The position numbers and the translations under genes were made by a program. From contig JASHPF010000216.1 in the NCBI GenBank assembly GCA_030038295.1, positions 1 through 63,124 of the forward strand: 63,124 nucleotides of DNA, given 5' to 3'. The stretch comes from Streptosporangiaceae bacterium (lineage in GTDB: Bacteria; Actinomycetota; Actinomycetes; Streptosporangiales; Streptosporangiaceae). Below the pieces are notes generated by a model. The model was not told the origin of the DNA. It saw only the letters and a list, made by a program, of their open reading frames with translations, and searched no databases. Below are positions 42,818-52,714 of this stretch, one piece after another. Within the stretch, counting starts at the first letter, position 1. The number at the start of each line of letters is the position of its first letter.

Positions 42818-42943
42818 CTAGCCCTGCCTGATCCAGCCCAGCCGCTCCTCGGTGGGCCGAGTGGGCGGCTGGTGCTGGCAGTCGCACCAGGTGCCCCCCC
42901 GGCACTCCTCATGGCGCTGGGTCCGGCAGCTAGCGCACACCAT
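42818..42943 (-). CDS. 41-aa cysteine-rich micro-protein downstream of whiB
   Basis: ATG 42943 to TAG 42818 encodes a protein with VCASCRTQRHEECRGGTWCD then CQHQPP: five cysteines (3, 6, 14, 20, 22) and two histidines in 24 residues, looking like a small zinc knuckle. It starts 15 bp after the whiB stop, same strand, so it is probably co-transcribed. I have an impression of similar short CRGGTWCDCQH proteins in other actinobacteria but know no function. Confidence 0.6.
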   Translation of the reverse strand: MVCASCRTQRHEECRGGTWCDCQHQPPTRPTEERLGWIRQG

Positions 42944-42958
42944 GGCGGGATGCTCTGA

Positions 42959-43258
42959 TCAGGCGGCGTTCGCGCGCCGCATCCGCCGACGGCGCTCCGA
43001 GGAGCGCTCGTCCTCGTTCAGGCCGCCCCAGGTGCCGTACTTCTCCGGCCTGCTGACGGCGTAGGTCAGGCACTCGGCCCGGACCGGGCAGGCGCCGCAG
43101 ACAGCCTTGGCCTTGCGCTCGCGGATCTCTCGCTCCGGCTGGCGCTCCCCGTCCGGCCCGAAGAAAAGCACCACGTCCCGGCCCCGGCACGCAGCCTCGT
43201 CTTGCCAGCCCCAGTTCGGCCGTTGCAGCAGGGCAGCTTGACGGCGTACCTCAGACAT
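42959..43258 (-). CDS. WhiB-family iron-sulfur transcription regulator
   Basis: The 99-aa protein (ATG 43258, GGAGAG 8 nt upstream) has the four cluster cysteines Cys24, Cys54, Cys57 and Cys63 in AACRG and VCGACPVRAEC, the GTWGGL turn (75-80) and a basic tail (SSERRRRMRRANAA). WhiB proteins bind a [4Fe-4S] cluster and the principal sigma factor to control development or stress genes. The spacing around FFGPDGERQPE is closest to the WhiB3/WhiD-like group, but I do not assign a specific member. A hairpin lies in the leader. Confidence 0.9.
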   Translation of the reverse strand: MSEVRRQAALLQRPNWGWQDEAACRGRDVVLFFGPDGERQPEREIRERKAKAVCGACPVRAECLTYAVSRPEKYGTWGGLNEDERSSERRRRMRRANAA

Positions 43259-43709
43259 GAATAGCTCTCCTCAGCCAGCTGGCCGTGGTCGTCGGCGACC
43301 ACGGCACGTAAGTCCCACGTAGTCGGTCAAACATGCAGATTCGTATGGTCACAACAGGTAGTGCGGTCATCCGTGCCTTGCTACGCTCGCCGCCCGTCAT
43401 CGTTCAGCGGACCCGCCGGGCGCGGTAGGGTCTAGCCAGACGAAGATTTCTCGCGCGCTACGACAATTGCCCCGTCGCATCATGCAACGCGCCGCGCTGA
43501 CCTGATGTTCCCGACGGGTGCTTCCTGCGTGCCGGGCGTGGTATACAGAGCCGCCGGGCGCGCGCCGGACAATCATGCCATCTGTCCCCGCAGCCGCGCA
43601 GCCCGGATCACGAATCTGCCTGGCCCGCCCGCTCTGCGGAGCGTGTGGCGGGTCACACTAAGTGATCATTAACTGGACAGATCGCATGCTTCAGGCCACG
43701 ATAAGCTTC
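43259..43709. other. Long divergent region between whiB and the low-complexity gene
   Basis: This stretch of about 450 bp has no convincing gene. It contains the whiB leader hairpin and several candidate promoter boxes such as GTATAC near 43540. The frame of the next gene is open back to GTG 43662, so up to 48 bp may be coding. I see no tRNA, riboswitch or repeat array in it. Confidence 0.4.
43283..43304 (-). other. Perfect hairpin in the whiB leader
   Basis: CCGTGGTCG and CGACCACGG pair over 9 bp around a 4-nt loop, 25 bp upstream of the whiB start. In the transcript the loop reads CCGA. It may stabilise or regulate the leader, or be an operator. Confidence 0.5.
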
Positions 43710-44768
43710 ATGTCCGTGTCCGATGCAGCGCCGCTGCCTCGCCTCGGCGAGGTCTTCTTCGACGTCAGGGGCAACTCCCGGAGCATGCGACTGAGCTGGT
43801 ACGCCGACACCGGGGTCGCGGTCTTCAGCATCTGGCAGGCGGGAATGTGCACGGGAACCTTCCGGCTGCCCATGGCCGACCTGAGCCGGATGATCGAGAT
43901 CCTGGAGCGCGGTCCGGCGCCGCAGGGACGCGGGCGCGCGCCCGTCCCCACCTCCCAGCGAGGTGACCAGCGAGGGTCGGAATCGGACTGGTACTACGGA
44001 CCTGGCGGCGACGAGCAAGCCGGGGAAGGTGCAGCGTACCCGCCCGACAGCTACCCGGCCGGGGACTATGCCGCCGGCTACGGCCGGTCGCAGTACGAGG
44101 CCGACTACGGGCGCGGCGAGCGCGGGCCCGCCGACTACGGACCGGCTGGATACGGGCACCCCGGCCAGGGCCACCCGGCCGACCGCCCCGATGCTGACTT
44201 CGGCCCGGCTGGCTACGGCGCCACAGGCCCGGCCGAGTACGGTGGCCAGGACCGTGGCGACGAGCGGTACCGCGGGGGCGGCTACGACGCGGCTGGGCAG
44301 GGCGGCGAAGACTACGGGACTCGCGACTATCCGGTCGGCTACGAACGGGACCAGTACGCCGCAGACAGTGGCCACCCGGGCGGATACGAGTCGTCCGGCC
44401 ACGGGCCCGGCGGCTACGGGGCTGGCGGCTACGGGGTCGAAGCGGACTTCCTGACGGGGGAGCACGCAGGTTACCGGGACGAGCGCTGGGCCGCCGCCGA
44501 TCCTGGCTATCCGTCCGGCGGCTACGATCGCCAGGCCTTCCGGCCCGGCGCTGGTTACGGCGACGAGCGCTTTGCGCCCCCGTATGCAGCCGACCGGGGA
44601 GGGTCCTACCCGAATGACAATCCACCCCCGGCGAGCGGCTATGAAGGGGACATGGCGGCCGGAGGTTATCCGGCCGATCGACGGGCAGTTTCGCCAGCCG
44701 ACCCCTATGCGGAGGCACCGGCGCCAGCGGACGCCTATTCCTACGGCGCCGACTATCGATACCGTTAG
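43710..44768 (+). CDS. Conserved N-domain protein with a Tyr/Gly-rich low-complexity tail
   Basis: The product is about 352 aa. The N-terminal 75 residues (RLGEVFFDVRGNSRSMRLSW, FSIWQAGMCTGTFRLPMADL) form a conserved actinobacterial domain of unknown function. From about residue 90 to the end it is low-complexity, dominated by Gly, Tyr, Asp and Pro in GYG, DYG and GGY patterns, with no predicted structure, similar in composition to proteins that form condensates. The start is uncertain among GTG 43662, ATG 43686 and ATG 43710; none has a strong ribosome site. Function unknown. Confidence 0.75.
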   Translation: MSVSDAAPLPRLGEVFFDVRGNSRSMRLSWYADTGVAVFSIWQAGMCTGTFRLPMADLSRMIEILERGPAPQGRGRAPVPTSQRGDQRGSESDWYYGPGGDEQAGEGAAYPPDSYPAGDYAAGYGRSQYEADYGRGERGPADYGPAGYGHPGQGHPADRPDADFGPAGYGATGPAEYGGQDRGDERYRGGGYDAAGQGGEDYGTRDYPVGYERDQYAADSGHPGGYESSGHGPGGYGAGGYGVEADFLTGEHAGYRDERWAAADPGYPSGGYDRQAFRPGAGYGDERFAPPYAADRGGSYPNDNPPPASGYEGDMAAGGYPADRRAVSPADPYAEAPAPADAYSYGADYRYR

Positions 44769-44770
44769 CC

Positions 44771-44788
44771 GCTGAGCGGCCACTCAGC
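44771..44788 (+). terminator. Hairpin after the low-complexity gene
   Basis: GCTGAG and CTCAGC form a 6-bp stem around a 6-nt loop, 2 bp after the stop. No U-tract follows. Confidence 0.4.
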
Positions 44789-45021
44789 GCGCTGCGCTGA
44801 AATCGCCCGGCGGACGCCGCTACGATTGCGTCCCCCGCCTCTTGCCGCACCGGAATGCTCCCGCCCGTCGCGGTCGCCGGACGTGGGGTTGCCGCCTCTT
44901 CCGAGCCCGATGTGGCCGGCCAATCCGCAGTTCACCGGCATTATGCTGGCTGAAGTGACGGCGATGGCCTGGACCGGGCCAGGTTATGAATCTGCTAGCG
45001 CGGACCTTGGTGCCACCGCCG

Positions 45022-45050
45022 TTACAGGCCCCTTGGGCTGGGCATAGATT
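45022..45050 (+). promoter_or_regulatory. Promoter of lsr2
   Basis: TTACAG (45022-45027) and TAGATT (45045-45050) are spaced by 17 nt and lie about 24 bp before the lsr2 start. The rest of the 305-bp gap (44769-45073) shows only the hairpin at 44771-44788. Confidence 0.5.
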
Positions 45051-45073
45051 CGCGGGGGAAGGGGGATCCGCAA

Positions 45074-45409
45074 GTGGCTCAGAAGATCTCAGTCACGTTC
45101 GCGTGCGACTACGACTCAAAAGAGATTCCCGAAGGCGAACACATGACTCGTGCGTTCAGCCTGGACGGCCGGGATTATGAGATCGACCTGTGCGAGCGGC
45201 ACAGCCAGAAGTTCGACGAAGTTGTCGGCCGCTTCGCGGAGCGGGCCCGGAAGCTCAGCAGCCGGGCGAGCAGGCCGAAGCGGCGAACGACGGCTCATCG
45301 TCAGCGCAGCGCCGAAATCCGCGCCTGGGCGAAGCACAATGGAATGGAAGTGAGCGACCGGGGGCGCATTCCGGCGAACGTTATCGCCAAATTCGACGCC
45401 AACCACTAG
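45074..45409 (+). CDS. lsr2: Nucleoid-associated protein Lsr2
   Basis: The 111-aa protein (GTG 45074, GGGGGA upstream) has the N-terminal dimerisation domain (KISVTFACDYDSKEI, FSLDGRDYEIDLCERHSQKF) and the C-terminal DNA-binding domain IRAWAKHNGMEVSDRGRIPA with the AT-hook-like RGR. Lsr2 is the actinobacterial H-NS analogue that bridges DNA and silences AT-rich genes. Confidence 0.95.
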   Translation: MAQKISVTFACDYDSKEIPEGEHMTRAFSLDGRDYEIDLCERHSQKFDEVVGRFAERARKLSSRASRPKRRTTAHRQRSAEIRAWAKHNGMEVSDRGRIPANVIAKFDANH

Positions 45410-45485
45410 CTCGCCACACTCGGGGACAGCGACCAGCAGCCCGGTGCCCGGCGATGTGCTGGGTGCAAGGTCACCCTGGTTCGCC

Positions 45486-46277
45486 TCAGACCACCGGCTC
45501 GCTGGCCCCGGCGCCGCCACCGGTCGGCTGCGCAGGGCCGGCCCCGCTGACCCTGTCGGCCTGGATGGCATCGGGGACCCTGTCGGCCTGGATGGCACCG
45601 GGGACGGCCGAGTCGGCTCCAGGTCGGTCGGGGATCAGCAGCACCGCCGCCGCGAGCGCCTGGGCGTTCGGTAGCAGCATCTGCCCCTGGGCTGTCTGCA
45701 GCCGCACGTAGGCCAGGCTCAGGTCGGTCACCACCCCTTCGATTTCGCCCGATAGCGCGCCCGCCCGGAAGCGGACGTGATCGCCCACCCGGAACGGGCT
45801 GGAGAACAGCAGCACCAGTCCGGCAAACAGATTGCCCAGTGACTGCTGCGCGGCGATGCCGAGGAGCACTCCGGTGACGGCGCCGCCCACGAGGAGCTTG
45901 TCCGGTTTGACGCCGAGTAGGTACAGCGTGATCGTGACGATGGCGAAGACCCCGGCCAGCAGCAAGACGTACCGGACGATGCCGGCGTGCGCCTGGCCGA
46001 CCAGTGGCTGGAGGCCTGACCGCGCTCGGGCGGAGAGCCCAACCGCGGCCGTCAGGCCGAAGACAAGGAACGCCACGAGGCCGCAGAGCCAGACGAGCTT
46101 CTGCACGTGGTCCGACGAGTGCCAGGTACGGTAGCCGTTGAGGCCCCAGAACTCGGCCGCGACCCCGCCCGCAACGGCGAGGATCAGCGCGAGAATGGAC
46201 CGCCATAGCCTCGCCCTGGCCCGGACCCTCGTCATGGTCGCGGTCGTGTCCAGCTGGTGACGTTCCCGGAGATCCAT
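45486..46277 (-). CDS. Small mechanosensitive ion channel (MscS family)
   Basis: The 263-aa product has three to four membrane helices and the MscS core: VGGAVTGVLLGIAAQQSLGN is the pore-lining TM3, followed by FRVGDHVRFRAGALSGEIEG and VTDLSLAYVRLQTAQGQMLL of the beta domain. The C-terminal cytoplasmic cage is shortened and replaced by a Pro/Gly/Ala tail carrying a duplicated nine-residue unit (AIQADRVPD-like). ATG 46277 sits almost on GGAGGA; ATG 46235 is the alternative. Confidence 0.88.
   Translation of the reverse strand: MDLRERHQLDTTATMTRVRARARLWRSILALILAVAGGVAAEFWGLNGYRTWHSSDHVQKLVWLCGLVAFLVFGLTAAVGLSARARSGLQPLVGQAHAGIVRYVLLLAGVFAIVTITLYLLGVKPDKLLVGGAVTGVLLGIAAQQSLGNLFAGLVLLFSSPFRVGDHVRFRAGALSGEIEGVVTDLSLAYVRLQTAQGQMLLPNAQALAAAVLLIPDRPGADSAVPGAIQADRVPDAIQADRVSGAGPAQPTGGGAGASEPVV
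45549..45602. repeat. 27-bp tandem duplication in the MscS gene tail
   Basis: Two copies of a 27-bp unit beginning GACCCTGTCGGCCTGGATGG (45549 and 45576) are nearly identical and in frame, giving two nine-residue repeats in the channel's C-terminal tail. Confidence 0.75.
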
Positions 46278-46396
46278 TCCTCCACGCTATCGGGGCAGGC
46301 CGGTGGAGCGACCCGCACACAGTGTGACCAACCGCACGCCAGAGCCCGGGACCGCCTGGTCCCGGGCTCCGGCGTGCAGTCGCTCTCCCGCAGGGG

Positions 46397-46999
46397 CTAC
46401 AGGTTGAACAGCGGCTTGCCGACCGGCACGACGGTCCTGCCCTTCATGCCGTTGATGACGCCTGCGGCCGAGGCGTACCAGGCCACGAGCGCGGTGATGA
46501 CGCCGATGTAGCCGCCGACCTTGAGCATCGTCGTGTTCGCCGCGAACGCGCCGATGAACAGGAAGATCTCGGTCAACTCCAGGGTAAGGAAGACCCCGAA
46601 CACGGCGACGTTGAGCTGCGTGCTGAAGATCAGCATGTACGTGTTGAAGATCGCGAAGGCCAGCAGGATCCAGCCCAGGTCCTTGTCCGTCGACGACGCG
46701 TGGGCCAGCAGCAGCCACAGTGCGAGCCCGATCCAGAATGCGCCGTAGGTCGAGAAGGCCGTCGAGCCAAACACGTTCCTGTTTCTGAACTCCCACATGC
46801 CCGCCAGCAGCTGGGCCAGGCCGCCATACGCAAGGGCATAGCCGAGCCAGTCCAGGCCTGAGGTGTTGTTCGCCCACCCAGCGTTCACTGCGGACAGCAG
46901 GAACGTGGTCAGCGCGAACGCAGCGAGCCCGAGTGGCGCAGGATCGGCTATGCCGGTGCCCTGGGTGGCAACTGCGGGAGCATCATCAGTGGTGCTCAA
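46397..46999 (-). CDS. satP: Acetate uptake transporter (GPR1/FUN34/SatP family)
   Basis: The 200-aa protein has the family motif DPAPLGLAAFALTTFLLS near the N-terminus and six membrane helices, with GLAQLLAGMWEFRNRNVFGS and STYGAFWIGLALW. Members take up acetate or succinate with protons. The start is TTG 46999, supported by AGGAGGAG directly upstream and the lack of another start. It is downstream of the RCK gene but separated by 328 bp. Confidence 0.9.
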   Translation of the reverse strand: MSTTDDAPAVATQGTGIADPAPLGLAAFALTTFLLSAVNAGWANNTSGLDWLGYALAYGGLAQLLAGMWEFRNRNVFGSTAFSTYGAFWIGLALWLLLAHASSTDKDLGWILLAFAIFNTYMLIFSTQLNVAVFGVFLTLELTEIFLFIGAFAANTTMLKVGGYIGVITALVAWYASAAGVINGMKGRTVVPVGKPLFNL

Positions 47000-47327
47000 A
47001 TGACTCCTCCTGTGGGGCGTGCCTGCCCGGCACGAGCACGCTGCTGGGGCAAGGCAGGCGTGGCGGATGGTCGCAGGCCCCGAGCGCTGGCTGGCCGGTG
47101 GTGCGTCCTGCCGGGCGGGTTAACCCGGCTGGTGACGTCCTGCCGATGACAGGTGCCGGTATCACCATGGCCACTCGCGGACCTTTCTGGGTCTTCACAC
47201 CTGGCTCAGCAGAACCACCTGGAAGATCTGCCCTGAGCGTAACTCGATCATCAGATTTTGTGGAGTCCCCTTTCCGTAGGACAGTTAACTATCTGCCAAT
47301 GTGAGTTTCCGGCCAGCACCGCCGCGG
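47000..47327. other. 328-bp region upstream of the acetate transporter
   Basis: No gene is recognised. It contains the perfect palindrome CGGGTTAACCCG (47116-47127) and an AT-richer part near 47240-47300, next to the end of the RCK gene. I compared it by eye with c-di-AMP and other riboswitch cores and found no match. It is likely the promoter and leader of satP. Confidence 0.4.
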
Positions 47328-49004
47328 CTAAGGCGCGGCGGGCTCCTCTGGTCGCGCCCTAGCCGGGTCATCGCGGCGCAGCAACCCGGACAAGCCGGCC
47401 CTGGTGGCGATGACCATGATCTGGTCCCCCGCGCGAATCACATAGTCCGGCGACGGTGACCAGTCGACCGCCGGGCTGCCGGACTGGCGCAGCGCAATCA
47501 CCCGGAGCAGACCAGGCCGGTGCAGCGCGGAGATCGGCTCGCCGGCCAGCGCGGTGTCGTCGTCGGCGGCCACGTCGGCGAGCAGCAGCACGTGCCTGCC
47601 CACGGCGATCGTGCGCAGTACCTGATGGTCAAGCACGGCGGCAGCGAACTCCGGCGCGGCGAGGTAGGAGGTTGACCGCGACACGGTGTTACTGATATGC
47701 GCCTGCACCCGCGCGGCCAGGTCGTCGTCATAGAGCCGCACCACGATCCGCGGCTCAGCCGCGAGCGCCCTGGCGTTGAGAGCGGTCTCCAGGTTCGCGA
47801 CGTCGCTGTCGGTGACGGAGACCAGGGCGCGGCAGGTCGTGACGCCGGCCGCCCGCAGTGTCTCGTCGCGATGTGCCTCGCCGATGACGATCCGTACGCC
47901 GAGCCGGCGCGCCAACGGGAGGCCGGTAGCGTCCGGGCTCTTGTCGATGGCGACGACCTCCAGGCCGAGATCGTGGAGCTGACCGACGACGCGCGTGCCG
48001 ACGGTCCCCAGCCCCGCGACGATCACATGACCGGACACCGGCGGCTGGTCGCGGTCGGCGATACCCGGCAGTCGCGACCGCACGAATGCCGCCGTGACCA
48101 CGGGCAGGAAGGCCAGGCTGTCGAAGGTCAGCAGGATCTGGGCTAGCTTGTCTGACCAGGGGATGCCGATCTGAGGGACCGCGTCCCCGGTTGTATCCAT
48201 CATGGTCAGGTAGATCGCGTTGGCTAATGACACCTTCGCGGCGATGGCCAGCAGCACGAAGCCGACAATGAGCACGGCGATCAGGCCGGCGAAGATCACC
48301 CCAATCTGCGTGCCGAACATGCGGCGCAGCAGCCGCAGGGGGGCGCCGAGTCGGCGCCGGCCGCGCCTGGAGAGCGGATTACGCGGCGTGCCGTCGGCGA
48401 CGGCGAGCACGACGCCGGATGTCGCGTCGTCCGGGGGGCGCAGGCTTGGTGCCTGCGCGTCGATATCCTCGGCGAGGCCACAGACAATCTTGCCGGCGCC
48501 CACGTGCTCGCGCCTGGCCACGTACATCGTCTGGCCCGCCATTCGGACGTGGCTGGGAGCCGGCTCGCCGAGGGCTGCCGCCACCAGCGAAGGAGCTGCC
48601 GTCCGGGCCTGTGACAGCACGGCGCAATCGGCGAAGAAGCTACGGATCCGCACGCCCAGCCCCACGTTGAAGATCGCGATCACGAGGCGGAGCTGGGGGC
48701 TGAGCTCCTGCGCGCGCAGCGCCGCGTGGAAGTTGCCGAGGTCGTCCTCGTGCAGGATGGCGAGGCCGCGCGCGGTCGGCAGCCCGGCGGCCAGCAACGC
48801 TTCGGTGTCGAGTACGGCCCGTTCCAGAACGCGTATCCCCGGCATGGTGGTCAGCCTGGCGGCGTGCCGGTCGGCGGCCGACGGCACGATGGCCGTCACG
48901 GCTAACCCGTAGCGGACCGTCAGTTCCTCCGCCATCCGTACGGTCAGGGCGTTGGCGCCGCAAATGACGACATGATCGGCCGGCTCGCCTGACTGCGGTG
49001 GCAC
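47328..49004 (-). CDS. Double-RCK (TrkA-N) ion-channel-like protein
   Basis: The 558-aa protein has an NAD-binding RCK-type domain at each end: VVICGANALTVRMAEEL (about 11-130) and VIVAGLGTVGTRVVGQLHDL (about 345-480). Between them are two membrane helices and a pore-loop-like segment, MMDTTGDAVPQIG, where potassium channels have TVGYGD. A C-terminal RCK-C-like region ends VIRAGDQIMVIATRAGL. It is probably an ion channel or its regulator; the altered filter leaves ion selectivity open. Confidence 0.8.
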   Translation of the reverse strand: MPPQSGEPADHVVICGANALTVRMAEELTVRYGLAVTAIVPSAADRHAARLTTMPGIRVLERAVLDTEALLAAGLPTARGLAILHEDDLGNFHAALRAQELSPQLRLVIAIFNVGLGVRIRSFFADCAVLSQARTAAPSLVAAALGEPAPSHVRMAGQTMYVARREHVGAGKIVCGLAEDIDAQAPSLRPPDDATSGVVLAVADGTPRNPLSRRGRRRLGAPLRLLRRMFGTQIGVIFAGLIAVLIVGFVLLAIAAKVSLANAIYLTMMDTTGDAVPQIGIPWSDKLAQILLTFDSLAFLPVVTAAFVRSRLPGIADRDQPPVSGHVIVAGLGTVGTRVVGQLHDLGLEVVAIDKSPDATGLPLARRLGVRIVIGEAHRDETLRAAGVTTCRALVSVTDSDVANLETALNARALAAEPRIVVRLYDDDLAARVQAHISNTVSRSTSYLAAPEFAAAVLDHQVLRTIAVGRHVLLLADVAADDDTALAGEPISALHRPGLLRVIALRQSGSPAVDWSPSPDYVIRAGDQIMVIATRAGLSGLLRRDDPARARPEEPAAP

Positions 49005-49087
49005 AAAAGCGATCTTAATTGGCCGGAGGCCGCGATTGCCGCGCAGAACGTGCGGGGCGCGGGCCGTGCCGAATCGACCGGGCGGCG

Positions 49088-50002
49088 TTACCCCACGCCG
49101 GCCGGGATGCCCGCCACGAGCGCCAGCGCCTCGCCGTAGACCTCGTCCGGATCCAGCCGGCGCAGCTCCTCGGCGAGCAGGTCAGCGATGTCCCGCCGGT
49201 GCAGCGCCACGTGCCGGTCCGGCTGACCGGGCCGGGACAGCGTCGCCACCCGGCCGTCTGGCCGGCTGATGACGACGTCTCCGGCGTCGGTGCGGAGCGT
49301 AACCTCGGTGATGCCGGGACCGGCCGACGTGTCCCGGCTGAACGGGGCGTGCAGCTTGCCCTGGAGCCAGGCCGTGAGCAGGTCGGCGGTCGGGTTGTGC
49401 TCTTCCGCGGCGACTACGCCGCCGGTGATCGTGCACTGCTCCTGGTCCACGGTCGCCGCGAGCAGCGTCCGCCAGGGCGTGGCCCGGGTCCAGCTGAAGT
49501 CGGTGTCACCGGGCTGGTAGCCCGCACTCAGCGCGGCCAGCGCGGCGGCCGGTGCCTTGGCTCGCGCCGCGTCGGTGATCCGGCGCTGCGCCAGCACGCC
49601 GAGCGGCTGCGCCGACGGCACCGCCGGGATCGACCCGTGCCACCAGGTCACCACCGGGGTATCAGGGACCAGCAGCGGCATGATCACCGAGTCGGCGTGC
49701 TCGCTCATCGGCCCGTACAGCCGCAGCAGCACGGTCTGGCCGGGCGTGCCCTCGCCCGATCGGATCTCGGCGTCGAGCCGGGACGTGGTCTGCGAGTCTC
49801 TGGCGATCACGCCGAGCACCCGGCACGGGTGCTCGCGGCCGGCCTGACTGGCCGCCCGCACCGCATCGTGCTGCCCGGACTCATCCGTCACGATGATGAG
49901 GTTGAGCACAACACCCGTGGCCGGCCCGCCTAGCTGGCCCTGAGCCCTGGCGAGTGCGGCACGAATGTCCGTGCACGTGGTGTCCGTCAGGTCGGTCAAC
50001 AT
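49088..50002 (-). CDS. opcA: Glucose-6-phosphate dehydrogenase assembly protein OpcA
   Basis: The 304-aa protein starts at ATG 50002. MLTDLTDTTCTDIRAALARA and TPVVTWWHGSIPAVPSAQPL, with ADLLTAWLQGKLHAPF later, match OpcA, which binds and activates Zwf in actinobacteria and cyanobacteria. It lies 34 bp after zwf in the pentose-phosphate operon, as usual. Confidence 0.92.
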   Translation of the reverse strand: MLTDLTDTTCTDIRAALARAQGQLGGPATGVVLNLIIVTDESGQHDAVRAASQAGREHPCRVLGVIARDSQTTSRLDAEIRSGEGTPGQTVLLRLYGPMSEHADSVIMPLLVPDTPVVTWWHGSIPAVPSAQPLGVLAQRRITDAARAKAPAAALAALSAGYQPGDTDFSWTRATPWRTLLAATVDQEQCTITGGVVAAEEHNPTADLLTAWLQGKLHAPFSRDTSAGPGITEVTLRTDAGDVVISRPDGRVATLSRPGQPDRHVALHRRDIADLLAEELRRLDPDEVYGEALALVAGIPAGVG

Positions 50003-50036
50003 ACGTCCATCCTCGCTACGACACTATGCGGTGGAG

Positions 50037-51565
<1,529 letters not shown>

Positions 51566-51569
<4 letters not shown>

Positions 51570-52684
51570 GTCGTGCTGCCGCCCGCGGCCATCTCCCGGC
51601 TGATGGTGTCCAGCAGCTCCTGCCAGGACACTTCGAACTTCTGCACGCCCTGGTTCTCGAGTACGGTCACGACGTCGTCGTAGTGCACGCCGAGCGCGTC
51701 AAGCTGCCGGAATACCTCACGCGACTGGTCGTAGGTGCCGGCGATCGCGTTGCCGTGCAGCTTGCCGTGGTTGGCGGTTGCGTGGATAGTCGCCTCGGGC
51801 ATGGTGTTGACGGTGCCCGGCGCGGCCAGCTCGGTAACGTACTTGGTGTCGGCGAAGGACGGGTCCTTGACGCTGGTGGATGCCCACAGCGGGCGCTGCC
51901 GGCGCGCGCCGCGCGAGGCGAGCGCGTCCCAGCGCGGCGTGGCGAACTTCTCCTCGTAGAGCTCGTAGGCGAGCCTCGCGTTCGCGAGCGCCGCGGTGCC
52001 GCGCAGCGCGCGCGCCTCCGGCGTGCCGATCTTGTCCAGCCGGTCGTCCACCTCGGTGTCCACCCGGCTGACGAAGAACGACGCGACCGATCCGAGCGTC
52101 GCCACGTCGGCATCGGAGGCGGCCTCCAGCCCGGCCATGAAGGCGTCGATGACCTCGCTGTACCGCTGCAGCGCGAAGATCAGCGTCACGTTGACGCTGA
52201 TGCCTTCTGACAGGCACTGGGTGATGGCCGGCAGTCCCTCGGTGGTAGCCGGGATCTTGATGAAGAGGTTGGGCCGGTCTACCGTCCACCACAGCGCCCG
52301 CGCCTCCGCGACCGTCTTCCGCGTCTCGCGGGCCAGCCGCGGGTCGACCTCGATGGACACGCGTCCGTCGACGCCCTCGCTGGCGTCATACACCGACCGC
52401 AGCACGTCGCACGCCCACCGGATGTCGTACGTGGTGATCAGCCGGGAGGCTTCGCCGACGTCGACGCCGCGGACCGCGAGGTCGGCAACCTGCCCTGCAT
52501 ACGCGGTGCCGCTCGAAAGTGCCTTGGCGAAGATGGTCGGGTTCGAGGTCACGCCGCGAACGTGCATGTCCCGCACCAGCGACGCTAGGTTCCCTGTGGT
52601 GAGCCGCTCCCGGGATATGTCGTCGAGCCAGATCGACACGCCCATCTCCGTGAGCTGGGCGAGGGTATCGGTCTTGGTCGTCAT
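51566..52684 (-). CDS. tal: Transaldolase
   Basis: This is a 372-aa class-2-type transaldolase with [20 protein letters not shown] at the N-terminus, [12 protein letters not shown], and [20 protein letters not shown] containing the Schiff-base lysine, then [19 protein letters not shown]. It transfers dihydroxyacetone units between sugar phosphates. It sits between tkt (30 bp) and zwf (ATGA overlap). Confidence 0.95.
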
Positions 52685-52714
52685 GTCATCGCTCCTGCCC
52701 TCGTGCGCGGTTTC

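Noticed and set aside
43653-44783. 376-codon hydrophobic-looking frame antisense to the Tyr/Gly-rich gene
   Set aside because: It mirrors the repetitive codons of the forward gene; there are no recognisable motifs, and the conserved N-domain is on the forward strand.
45406-46320. 304-codon frame overlapping the MscS gene on the same strand
   Set aside because: The MscS frame has clear pore and beta-domain motifs; this one is Arg/Gly-rich without motifs.
47000-47327. c-di-AMP (ydaO) or other known riboswitch before satP
   Set aside because: The conserved core strings of these riboswitches are not present on either strand.
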